Below, one piece after another: positions 51,196 through 59,454 of a DNA stretch of 64,000 nt. The position numbers were made by a program, and so were the translations under genes. The notes beneath the pieces were generated by a model that was given only the letters and a program-made list of their open reading frames with translations, did no database searches and had not been told where the DNA came from. The stretch lies in NCBI RefSeq assembly GCF_026151165.2, contig NZ_CP117849.1, forward strand, positions 3,720,001 to 3,784,000, in the 5' to 3' direction. Position 1 is the first letter of the stretch. The number at the start of each line of letters is the position of its first letter. Origin of the DNA: Cryobacterium sp. SO2. Its GTDB lineage: Bacteria; Actinomycetota; Actinomycetes; Actinomycetales; Microbacteriaceae.

Positions 51196-51837
51196 TCAGG
51201 CTGTGGAGTAACCGGCCCGGATGGAGCCGATGGCCCGGTCGAGCAGCTCGTCCCACACGATTCGGGACGAGTCGTCGAGTGTGCCGCCGGTGCGGGCGAT
51301 CCAGTGACCCGACACCACCGCGACGCCATTCATCACCGAGCTGACCAGGATCGCAACCTCAAGATCGTCGATCGCGTGGTTACGGTCGGCGATTTCGACG
51401 GAGAGTTGCTCGGTGGCGCGCGTGAAGACATCGCCGAGAGCGTGCGGCGTGCGGGCACTCTCGGCGTCGGCGGCGAGCACTCCCCACAGGTAGGCAACCA
51501 CGGTGGGCAGGTCGATTGCGCGAACGGCGGAGGTGATCTCGTTGAAGAGGGCCACCAGAGTGCCGTCTCCCGCCGGGGTCGCCGTCGTCGCCGCGCGGAA
51601 CTCGTTGACGACGACGTTGAGCAACCGCGTGCAGGTGGTCATGATCACGTCGTCGAGGGAGGCGAAATGATTGAAGACGGTGCGCCGTGAGACATCGGCA
51701 CGCTCGGCCAGCTCGTCGACGCTGAACTGCGGCTTGCCGCGCTCGCGGATGAGCGAGTCGGCGGCATCCAGAATCGCTTCGCGGTGCCGCGCTTTAAGCT
51801 CGGCGCGGCGATCGGGAGCGATAGTAATGGACCTCAC
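51196..51837 (-). CDS. TetR family regulator of the MMPL exporter
   Basis: A 213-residue TetR with helix-turn-helix FSVDELAERADVSRRTVFNHF and a C-terminal ligand domain. It starts at GTG 51837, which lies 6 bases after TAGTGT on the minus strand (leaderless layout); a palindrome sits on this -10. It is transcribed ahead of the MMPL gene and probably represses both. Confidence 0.87.
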   Translation of the reverse strand: MRSITIAPDRRAELKARHREAILDAADSLIRERGKPQFSVDELAERADVSRRTVFNHFASLDDVIMTTCTRLLNVVVNEFRAATTATPAGDGTLVALFNEITSAVRAIDLPTVVAYLWGVLAADAESARTPHALGDVFTRATEQLSVEIADRNHAIDDLEVAILVSSVMNGVAVVSGHWIARTGGTLDDSSRIVWDELLDRAIGSIRAGYSTA

Positions 51838-51873
51838 CTGCTTACACTAAGTGCAACGACGCACCCAGTGCAA
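51838..51873 (-). promoter_or_regulatory. TetR/MMPL promoter and operator
   Basis: On the minus strand TTGCAC (51873-51868), 18 bp, then TAGTGT (51849-51844), then 6 bases to the GTG. The dyad TTACACTAAGTGCAA (51842-51856, 12 of 15 positions symmetric) covers the -10, and a further AGTGCAA half-site covers the -35. Confidence 0.68.
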
Positions 51874-51963
51874 GTGAAAATCGGGTGACCATCGCTGGAT
51901 TAACAGCACTGCCTCCCCCTCCGGGCTGAGGTGCCGCAAACGACGCGGCGCTAGCGTGGGGGC

Positions 51964-53367
51964 ATGACTATCGACGCCCGGCCGACAGGGGCCGCCGACC
52001 CTCTGGCCGACGGATGGCGACGACCGCGCGGCCCTCGCCTCGGCTACCGGGTGGATGCCTGGGTGGCGTTGGGGCTGGCCGGCGGTACCGCGCTGAGCCT
52101 CACCCTCACCCGCAGCGCCGGCATCATGGACGACTCGCCCTGGTGGCTCGCCGCCCTCTGGGTGGCTCTGATCGCTCTGCCGCTGGCGGCCCGGCGGCGA
52201 TTCCCCGAAATCGTCGCCCTGTTGGTGTCGATCGTGTTCGGCGTCTTCGGGTCGATCGGCGTCACCGACGCCCTGTTCTCGAGCATCTGCCTCTATGTGG
52301 CCATTTATTCGGTGGGCGCCTGGAGCCACAACCGCATCCTGGCCCGCTGGTCGCGCCTGGGCATCATCACCGGCATGTTCATCTGGCTCTTCTGGACCCT
52401 GATCGATCACGCCAACCAGGCCACCAGCATTCCCGAGCTGTCCAGGGAGGGCTTCTTCTCCCCCTACGCCGCCTACGGGTTGCTACAGGTGCTGCTCAAC
52501 CTGGTCTACTTCTGGGCCGCCTACCATTTCGGTGACGCCGCGTGGCATGCCGCCCGCCGGTCTGCCGCTCTCGAGGCCCGCACGCTGGAGCTCGCCGCCG
52601 AGCGCGAACGCACCGCCAGCCAGGCCGTCACCCTCGAGCGGGTGCGCATCGCCAGGGAACTCCATGACGTGGTGGCGCATCACGTGTCATTGATGGGCGT
52701 GCAGGCCGGAGCCGCGCGGCGCATCCTGGACCGAGACCCGGCCGCCGCCGCCCGAGCCATCAGCGTGATCGAGGAGAGCGCCCGCACCGCCGTCGACGAA
52801 CTGCACACCATGCTCGGCGCCCTCCGCGCCGACGATGTCGACTGCGACGGCGCGCAGCCGGCCCACCAGAGCACCAGCACCCGCGGGGTGGACCAGCTCG
52901 CCGAACTCGCCCAGGAGAATGCCGATGCCGGTCTGAGCGTGCGGATGCAGGTGATCGGCGACCCTCGCCCAGTGCCGGGCACCATCGGGTTGAGCCTGTA
53001 CCGCATCGCCCAGGAGGCCCTCACGAACACTCGCAAGCACGCCGGTGCCGGCGCGACGGCCGAGCTGCGGCTGCGCTACGAGACGGATGCGATTGAACTT
53101 GAGGTCACAGACACCGGCCGGGGATCGCACCCGCCGGCCGCGCCTACCTCCGGCGAGCCGGCGCCCGGCGCTGCAGGCGGGCTCGGCCAGCGGGGCATGC
53201 GCGAGCGCGTCGCGGCCGTCGGCGGGACCCTCGAGCTGGCCAACCGGCCGCGCGGCGGCTATCTGGTGCGCGCCAGGGTGCCCCTCGCCGGCGCATCGCC
53301 CGCACCGGCCGCAGAGGCGCTCACACCCGCCGATCTGTTGGTGCCGACCAGGCCGGTCGCCGAATGA
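51964..53367 (+). CDS. NarL-type sensor histidine kinase
   Basis: A 467-residue membrane sensor kinase with four to five N-terminal hydrophobic segments and little extracellular domain. The HisKA_3 box is ARELHDVVAHHVSLMG with His234 as phospho-acceptor; the ATPase domain has IAQEALTNTRKHAG and GLGQRGMRERV. Such kinases often sense membrane stress. TAGCGT ends 6 bases before the ATG, but GTGGGGGC could also serve as ribosome site. GTG/ATG overlap couples it to its response regulator. Confidence 0.92.
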   Translation: MTIDARPTGAADPLADGWRRPRGPRLGYRVDAWVALGLAGGTALSLTLTRSAGIMDDSPWWLAALWVALIALPLAARRRFPEIVALLVSIVFGVFGSIGVTDALFSSICLYVAIYSVGAWSHNRILARWSRLGIITGMFIWLFWTLIDHANQATSIPELSREGFFSPYAAYGLLQVLLNLVYFWAAYHFGDAAWHAARRSAALEARTLELAAERERTASQAVTLERVRIARELHDVVAHHVSLMGVQAGAARRILDRDPAAAARAISVIEESARTAVDELHTMLGALRADDVDCDGAQPAHQSTSTRGVDQLAELAQENADAGLSVRMQVIGDPRPVPGTIGLSLYRIAQEALTNTRKHAGAGATAELRLRYETDAIELEVTDTGRGSHPPAAPTSGEPAPGAAGGLGQRGMRERVAAVGGTLELANRPRGGYLVRARVPLAGASPAPAAEALTPADLLVPTRPVAE

Positions 53368-54077
53368 GCGCGCCGATCCGCGTGCTCCTGGTCGACGACC
53401 AGGCCCTCGTGCGGGCGGGGTTCCGCATCATCCTCGAGTCCGAACCGGGCATCGTCGTGGTCGGGGAGGCCGCTGACGGCGCCGCCGCGATCCGGCAGGC
53501 CTCCCTGCTGCAGCCCGATGTGATCTGCATGGACGTGCAGATGCCGGGCATGGACGGGCTCACCGCCACCCGCGCGATCGTGGCCGACCCCGCCAGCCGG
53601 GCCGCCGTGCTGGTGCTCACCACCTTCGACCGGGAGGACTACCTGTTCGCCGCGCTGCAGCACGGTGCCAGTGGGTTCCTGCTCAAGAATTCCTCGCCGG
53701 AGGACCTCGTCGCGGCCGTGCAGGTGCTCGCGCGCGGTGACGCCCTGCTCTCCCCCGAGATCACCCGCCGGGTCATCTCCAGGTTCGCAAGCGGTGCCCT
53801 CTCCGGCCCCGCGGATGCTGTGCCGACACCCGATGTACTCCGGCCGGAGCCGCCCGCAGTGCGCGCGCTCACCGACCGGGAGCGGGAGGTCTTCGAGCTG
53901 ATCGCGCTGGGCCTGGCCAACGCCGAGATCGCCGCGCGGCTCTACCTCGGCGAGGCGACGGTGAAGACCCACGTGTCCAAGGTGCTGCAGAAGCTCGACC
54001 TGCGCGACCGCATCCAGGCCGTTGTCTACGCGTACGAACACGGCATCGTCGTGCCGGGGTCCGCGCAGCAGCGCTGA
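53364..54077 (+). CDS. NarL/LuxR-family response regulator
   Basis: A 237-residue regulator. Receiver domain: Asp11-Asp12, phospho-acceptor Asp57 (ICMDVQMPG), Lys108 (GFLLKN). C-terminal LuxR helix-turn-helix: LTDREREVFELIALG and ATVKTHVSKVLQKLDL. ATGA overlap with the kinase gene. The targets are not evident; neither neighbour is an obvious exporter under its control. Confidence 0.94.
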   Translation: MSAPIRVLLVDDQALVRAGFRIILESEPGIVVVGEAADGAAAIRQASLLQPDVICMDVQMPGMDGLTATRAIVADPASRAAVLVLTTFDREDYLFAALQHGASGFLLKNSSPEDLVAAVQVLARGDALLSPEITRRVISRFASGALSGPADAVPTPDVLRPEPPAVRALTDREREVFELIALGLANAEIAARLYLGEATVKTHVSKVLQKLDLRDRIQAVVYAYEHGIVVPGSAQQR

Positions 54078-54205
54078 CCCGAAATTCCGGGTTCGGACGC
54101 CGTTGTCGAAGGCTAGCCCCTCCTCCACAGGGCGCTGTTTTACAACCTTTCCCCTCCTGGGTTTTCGGGCCTGTGAGTGTGGGTGGTGGGTGGTTCACTG
54201 TCCGT

Positions 54206-55543
54206 ATGGCCACCTCAGATGCCACACCCGCAGAAGCGATCAGAGCTGTCATCGACCCGCTGATCGAGAACGAGAAGGTGATCGCCGCCGGGTACGCCGA
54301 GCGTGCCCGGCTCCTCGCCGAACTGGACCGACTCGGCCACCAGCCCCGCATCATCCGCGGACTCTGCGGTGACCCGGTCGAGTCCGGCCGGGACGACCCC
54401 GACACGCAAGCGCACGGGCCGTCCTGGAACGACGAGGAACTCGCCCACCGCTGCATGGCCGCCGAAGCCGCCGGGGTGCTGCGCGTCACCAGCACCACGG
54501 CGGGCAGCATGGTCTTCAACGCCGCCCGCCTCACCGACGACCTCCCCCGATTCCACTCCGCGCTCAGCCGGGGCAGCATCACCTGGGGCCACGCGATGAA
54601 GATGCTCGACCTCACCGAGGGTCTGCCCGAGGAGATCCTGCCCGTCTTCGAAGCGACGGTGCTGCCCGCAGCGGAGACGCTCACCTCCACCCAGTTCGTG
54701 CGGGTCGCCGGCCGCATCCTCGACCGCATGCACCCGGCGCCCCTGCAGGAACGCGCGAACGCCGGCTTCGTGAAGCGTCGCGTGGTGATGAAGCCCGACG
54801 TCGACGGCATGGCCTGGCTGAACGCGTACCTCAAGGCCGACGACGCTCAGGCGATCTACGACCGGCTGACCCTCATCGCCACAGAGGTCACAGACGACGC
54901 CGATACCGACCCGGCGACGGGCACCGACGCGAACGCTCCTGGTCGCACGAAGGACCAGCGCCGCGCGGACGCCTACCGCGACCTGCTCCTGGACGGCGTC
55001 GGCCCCACCGGGCTCGGCCACGGCATCCGCGGAACCGTGCGCCTCACGGTGCCGGCGCTGACGCTGCTGGACCGGAGCGACGAACCGGCGATTCTCGAGG
55101 GCTACGGACCCATCGACCCCGAGACCGCGCGGCAGATCGCGGGCACCGCGACCAGCTGGACGAGGGTCCTCACCCACCCCGAGACCGGCTGCCGCCTCAG
55201 CGTGGGCCGCGAGCAGTACGCACCGCCGGCGGACATGCGCCGCTACCTTCAGATCCGCGACCAAACCTGCCAAGGAATCGGCTGCAGCCGACGGGCCACG
55301 CTCAGCGAGATCGACCATACCCAGCCGTGGAACACGGGCGGCGCGACCAGCGTGGACAACCTCGTGCACCTCTGCAAGCCCTGCCACCGGTTGAAACACC
55401 AGTCCAGCTTCAGCACCAGCCAGGGCCCCGGCGGCGCCCTCACCTGGACCACCCCCGGCGGCAAGAAATACACCTCGGCACCCGCGAAAACCGACTCCAC
55501 CAGCTACGCGAGCCCGGCGCACGGCGAGCCCCCGCCGTTCTAG
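54206..55543 (+). CDS. HNH endonuclease, DUF222 family
   Basis: A 445-residue protein with an N-terminal DUF222 region (about 30-290) and a C-terminal HNH motif with zinc-type Cys pairs: CQGIGCSRR, SEIDHTQPW, NTGGATSVDNLVHLCKPCHRLKH read in two parts around Asn. This is the multicopy HNH family of actinobacteria related to the mycobacterial 13E12 repeats; its members often spread by gene conversion. I start at the ATG at 54206. Not linked to any restriction or toxin gene here. Confidence 0.9.
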   Translation: MATSDATPAEAIRAVIDPLIENEKVIAAGYAERARLLAELDRLGHQPRIIRGLCGDPVESGRDDPDTQAHGPSWNDEELAHRCMAAEAAGVLRVTSTTAGSMVFNAARLTDDLPRFHSALSRGSITWGHAMKMLDLTEGLPEEILPVFEATVLPAAETLTSTQFVRVAGRILDRMHPAPLQERANAGFVKRRVVMKPDVDGMAWLNAYLKADDAQAIYDRLTLIATEVTDDADTDPATGTDANAPGRTKDQRRADAYRDLLLDGVGPTGLGHGIRGTVRLTVPALTLLDRSDEPAILEGYGPIDPETARQIAGTATSWTRVLTHPETGCRLSVGREQYAPPADMRRYLQIRDQTCQGIGCSRRATLSEIDHTQPWNTGGATSVDNLVHLCKPCHRLKHQSSFSTSQGPGGALTWTTPGGKKYTSAPAKTDSTSYASPAHGEPPPF

Positions 55544-55652
55544 CCGATCGTCTCCCGACCGAGACGGCGACAGGGTTTGCCCGCTAGGGTCGCAGTGAAG
55601 AGCCCGGCACCGGGGGACCGGCGCCGGAGGCCTCCGTCGCGAAGGAGCAACC

Positions 55653-56159
55653 ATGGTGCGCACACCCCCGCCCGTCGTCGTCGGCGTCACGTCGGGCCAA
55701 CCGGATGCCGTGGTGCTGGCCGCGGCGGAGTTCGCCACCAGATTCGGCGCTGAGCTGATCTGCGCCGCGGTGGACCCGAGCCGCTACGTGCTGGAGGAAC
55801 GGCCCGACGGCAGCATGACGAGCGCGTCGTTCGACCCGGACTCGCTCGAACAGGCCGCCGCCGAATTCGACCCCGGCCTGCGCGACCAGATCGAGCGAGT
55901 GCTGCACGGCCGACCGGTGACCTGGTCCACCAGGGCTCTGGCCGGCGACCCGGCCAGAGCACTCGGCCGCCTCGCCGGCACAGTGCGGGCCGTGATGATC
56001 ATCGTCGGCTCCCGCGAACCCACCATCCGGCACGGCTTCCGCTCGTTCTTCACGGGATCGATCGCGGTGCGTCTCGCACACGGGCAGCACCGCCCGGTGG
56101 TCATCATCCCGCTCAACCCGGTGCCGTTCGGCGAAGAGTTGCCCTGGGACGAGGGCTGA
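55653..56159 (+). CDS. UspA-like universal stress domain protein
   Basis: A 168-residue paralogue of the protein at 12965-13492, with the same opening PVVVGVTSGQPDAVVLAAAE, MIIVGSREP, and FTGSIAVRLAHGQHRPVVIIP near the end, closing with LPWDEG. It also has the insert between strands 2 and 3 (YVLEERPDGS). Start follows GAAGGAG. It stands alone between the HNH gene and the NatAB-type exporter. Confidence 0.8.
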   Translation: MVRTPPPVVVGVTSGQPDAVVLAAAEFATRFGAELICAAVDPSRYVLEERPDGSMTSASFDPDSLEQAAAEFDPGLRDQIERVLHGRPVTWSTRALAGDPARALGRLAGTVRAVMIIVGSREPTIRHGFRSFFTGSIAVRLAHGQHRPVVIIPLNPVPFGEELPWDEG

Positions 56160-56280
56160 CGGTCGCCGGTCGAGCCACGTCCGCCTCACCCTCTCGGCTG
56201 AGGTTTACACTCACCCCGCAGGCGGATGCGGCCACGGGCGGGCATCCCTAGCGTTGGAATCACGCGACGAAAGGGCAGAC

Positions 56281-57165
56281 ATGCTCGAGATCAGGGACAT
56301 CAACAAGCACTACGGAACCCATCAGGTGCTCACCGATGTGAGCTTCACGGTGGGTGCCGGCCGCATGACCGGCTTCGTCGGCGCCAACGGCGCCGGCAAG
56401 ACCACGTCGATGCGCATCATCCTCGGTGTGCTCTCGGCGGACTCCGGCACCGTGCTGCTCGACGGCGTGCCGCTCACCGACGGGGACCGGCGCCGGTTCG
56501 GCTATATGCCGGAGGAACGCGGCCTGTACCCGAAGATGAAGGTGGCCGAACAGCTGGTCTATCTGGCCAGGCTGCACGGGCTCGGCACCACCGAGGCCAA
56601 GCGCAACACGAGCCAGCTACTTGAGCGGCTGGGCCTCGGCGAGCGCGCCAACGACCTGGTGGAGGCGCTGTCGCTGGGCAACCAGCAGCGCGCCCAGATC
56701 GCGGCGGCCCTCGTGCACGATCCCGAGTTCCTGGTGCTCGACGAACCGTTCTCCGGTCTCGACCCGATCGCCGTCGAGGTGGTGCTCACAGTGCTCAAGG
56801 AGCGTGCCGCGCTGGGCGCGCCTGTGCTGTTCTCCTCGCACCAGCTGGACCTCGTCGAACGGCTCTGCGACGACCTGGTCATCATCGCCGGCGGCCAGAT
56901 CCGCGCCAACGGCTCCCGCGAACGCCTGCGCGACCAGTTCAGCTCGCCCCGGTACGAGATCCACACGGATGCCGATGCCGGCTGGATCCGCGGCGTCGCC
57001 GGCATCACCGTGATCGACTTCGACGGCGGTGAGGCCGTCTTCGAAGCCGACTCCGACGCCGCCAGCCAGCAGGTCCTCCGGGAGGCCCTCAGCCGCGGCG
57101 CGGTGCACTCCTTCGGTCATCTCCGGCCATCCCTGTCCGCCATCTTCAAGGAGGTCGTGCAATGA
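56281..57165 (+). CDS. ABC exporter ATP-binding protein (NatA-like)
   Basis: A 294-residue ATPase: Walker A GANGAGKTT (about 34-42), signature in the form LSLGNQQRAQ, Walker B LVLDEPFSGLDP. The LSLGNQQ signature marks the NatA/YhaQ-like subgroup. Start at the ATG 56281 behind GAAAGGG. ATGA overlap with the permease. Confidence 0.91.
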   Translation: MLEIRDINKHYGTHQVLTDVSFTVGAGRMTGFVGANGAGKTTSMRIILGVLSADSGTVLLDGVPLTDGDRRRFGYMPEERGLYPKMKVAEQLVYLARLHGLGTTEAKRNTSQLLERLGLGERANDLVEALSLGNQQRAQIAAALVHDPEFLVLDEPFSGLDPIAVEVVLTVLKERAALGAPVLFSSHQLDLVERLCDDLVIIAGGQIRANGSRERLRDQFSSPRYEIHTDADAGWIRGVAGITVIDFDGGEAVFEADSDAASQQVLREALSRGAVHSFGHLRPSLSAIFKEVVQ

Positions 57166-58271
57166 GCACGCAGCACGCACCGAGCACTCCGCACACAGCA
57201 CCCAGCTTCTGGGCCAGCGTCTGGCTGGTCTCCACCCGGGAGATCGTGGCCCGCCTGCGCAGCAAGGCCTTCCTCATCTCCACCGGCATCCTGCTGCTGA
57301 TCGCGGTCGGCTCCGTCGTGGCCGGCGGACTGCTGAGCGCGAACCCGTCCACCACCCAGGTGGCCGTGGTCGGCACGGCCGCCGCCGTGGTCGGCGAATC
57401 CCCCGGGCTCACCGCGGTGCCCGCCGACGATGTCGCCGCCGCAGAGGCCCTGGTCCGCGACGGCACTGTCGCGGCAGCCGTGGTGCCGGATGACTCCCTG
57501 CTCGGCGTCGGCGTGATCGCGCTGGACTCCCCGCCCAGCGATGTCATGAGCGCGCTCAGCGTCTCCCCCGCGGTCGAGCTGCTCGACCCGGCCGAACAGG
57601 GCGGCTTCCTCGTCTACATCGTGGCTCTCGGCTTCGGCCTGGTGTTCTTCATGTCGGCGCTCACCTTCGGCTCCACCATCGCGCAGAGCGTCGTCGAAGA
57701 GAAGCAGACCCGGGTGGTGGAGATCCTGATGTCCACGATCCCGGTGCGGGCGCTCCTGGCGGGCAAGGTCGTGGGCAACTCCATCATGGCGTTGGGCCAG
57801 ATCGTGGCGATAACCCTGCTCGTGGGCATCGGTATGACACTCACGGGCCAACGGGTGCTGCTGGCCGACCTGGGGCCGGCCATCGGCTGGTTCGCGGTGT
57901 TCTTCGCCTTCGGCTTCGTGATGATCGCTGCGCTCTTCGCCGCGACGGCATCGATGGTGTCGAGGCAGGAAGACGTGGGGGCTACCACCGCACCCGTCAC
58001 GTACCTGGTGATGATCCCCTACTTCCTGGTGATCTTCTTCAACGACAACCCGCTGGTGATGACGATCATGTCGTATGTGCCGTTCTCCGCTCCGGTCGGG
58101 ATGCCCGTGCGCGTCTTCCTGGGCACGGCCGAGTGGTGGGAGCCGGTGCTGTCGCTGGCGGTCCTCGCGCTCACCACGGCCGGGGTGATAATCCTGGGCT
58201 CCCGCATCTACCGCAACTCCCTGCTGCGGATGGGCGGCCGGGTCAGCTACAAGCAGGCCCTGCGCGGCTGA
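57162..58271 (+). CDS. ABC exporter permease (NatB-like)
   Basis: A 369-residue ABC-2 permease with a first segment near residue 45, a large extracytoplasmic domain of about 110 residues, then five segments; VVEEKQTRVVEILMSTIP is the typical coupling region. Proteins of this pair extrude Na+ or antimicrobial compounds. Followed by a strong hairpin. Confidence 0.9.
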   Translation: MSTQHAPSTPHTAPSFWASVWLVSTREIVARLRSKAFLISTGILLLIAVGSVVAGGLLSANPSTTQVAVVGTAAAVVGESPGLTAVPADDVAAAEALVRDGTVAAAVVPDDSLLGVGVIALDSPPSDVMSALSVSPAVELLDPAEQGGFLVYIVALGFGLVFFMSALTFGSTIAQSVVEEKQTRVVEILMSTIPVRALLAGKVVGNSIMALGQIVAITLLVGIGMTLTGQRVLLADLGPAIGWFAVFFAFGFVMIAALFAATASMVSRQEDVGATTAPVTYLVMIPYFLVIFFNDNPLVMTIMSYVPFSAPVGMPVRVFLGTAEWWEPVLSLAVLALTTAGVIILGSRIYRNSLLRMGGRVSYKQALRG

Positions 58272-58294
58272 CCGGCGCGCGCGACTGGAACCGG

Positions 58295-58344
58295 GTCTGC
58301 CCCGGGCTGCCGACACACGATCCGTGCGGCACCCCGGGGCAGAC
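58295..58344 (+). terminator. Long hairpin after the NatAB-type operon
   Basis: A 12-bp perfect stem (GTCTGCCCCGGG with CCCGGGGCAGAC, 58295-58306 and 58333-58344) encloses a second 5-bp stem TGCCG/CGGCA. It separates the exporter from the threonine aldolase operon 40 bp downstream. Confidence 0.75.
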
Positions 58345-58383
58345 GCACAGATTCGCTGCGAGTGTTTGCGCCAAGATGGAGGG

Positions 58384-59454
58384 GTGACCTCCCTCCATGA
58401 CCTACTCTCCCGCGGCTTCGCGTCCGACAACTATTCGGGCATCCACCCGGAGATTCTCGACGCGATAGCGCGAGCAAACGGCGCCCATCAGATCGCCTAC
58501 GGCGACGACGTCTACACCGCAGAGTTGCAGCGTGTTTTCGCCCGCCACTTCGGCGAGGGCGTCGAGGCGTTCCCGGTGTTCAACGGCACCGGCGCGAACG
58601 TCACCGGGCTGCAGTCGATGCTGCCCAGGTGGGGTGCGGTGATCTGCGCGAGCACCGCGCACATCAACACCGACGAGGGCGGCGCCCCCGAACGCGTCGG
58701 CGGGCTCAAGCTGCTGCCGATCGAGACGCCAGACGGCAAGCTCACCCCCGAACTGATCGACCAGGAGGCCTGGGGCTGGGGCGACGAGCACCGCGCGCAG
58801 CCGCTCGTGGTGTCGATCACCCAGACCACCGAACTCGGCACCCTCTACACGCCGGCCGAGGTGCGCGCCATCGCCGAGCACGCACACGCCAAGGGCATGC
58901 TGCTGCACATGGACGGCGCCCGCATCTCCAATGCCGCCGCCGCCCTGGGCGTACCGTTCCGGGAGTTCACCACCGACGCCGGCGTGGACGTGCTCAGCTT
59001 CGGTGGCACCAAGAACGGCATGATGCTGGGCGAGTGCATCGTGGTGCTCAACCCCGACGCATCCGCCGGTCTGAAGTACTTGCGCAAGCTCAACATGCAG
59101 CTCTCGTCGAAGATGCGGTTCATCTCGGCCCAGCTGATCGCGCTGCTCGACGGCGACCTGTGGTTGCGCAACGCCGACCACGCCAACGCCATGGCCGCGC
59201 GACTGCGCGGCGCCCTCGAGGAGGCACTGGCGGATGGCTCGGTCGCCGGGCTCTCGTTCAGCCAGCCCACCCAGGCCAACGCGATCTTCGCCGTGCTGCC
59301 CGCCGGCGTGGCCGACAAGGTGCGCGAGTTCTACAGGTTCTACGACTGGAACCCGGCTACTGGCGAAGTGCGCTGGATGTGCGGTTTCGACACCACCCCC
59401 GACGACGTCGACGATTTTGTCGCCGCCCTGAAGAAGGAACTGGTCAGCGCATGA
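58384..59454 (+). CDS. Low-specificity L-threonine aldolase
   Basis: A 356-residue fold-type I PLP enzyme that cleaves L-threonine/allo-threonine to glycine and acetaldehyde. SDNYSGIHPE near the start, LHMDGARISNAA, and SFGGTKNG with the PLP-binding Lys210. I use the GTG at 58384; GGAGG lies directly in front of it, closer than ideal, but the fold begins here. Its stop overlaps the acyl-CoA ligase start (ATGA). Confidence 0.9.
   Translation: MTSLHDLLSRGFASDNYSGIHPEILDAIARANGAHQIAYGDDVYTAELQRVFARHFGEGVEAFPVFNGTGANVTGLQSMLPRWGAVICASTAHINTDEGGAPERVGGLKLLPIETPDGKLTPELIDQEAWGWGDEHRAQPLVVSITQTTELGTLYTPAEVRAIAEHAHAKGMLLHMDGARISNAAAALGVPFREFTTDAGVDVLSFGGTKNGMMLGECIVVLNPDASAGLKYLRKLNMQLSSKMRFISAQLIALLDGDLWLRNADHANAMAARLRGALEEALADGSVAGLSFSQPTQANAIFAVLPAGVADKVREFYRFYDWNPATGEVRWMCGFDTTPDDVDDFVAALKKELVSA

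Noticed and set aside
54206..55543. The HNH gene as part of a restriction or defence island
   Set aside because: DUF222/HNH genes are dispersed multicopy genes in this group and no methylase, helicase or toxin lies nearby.
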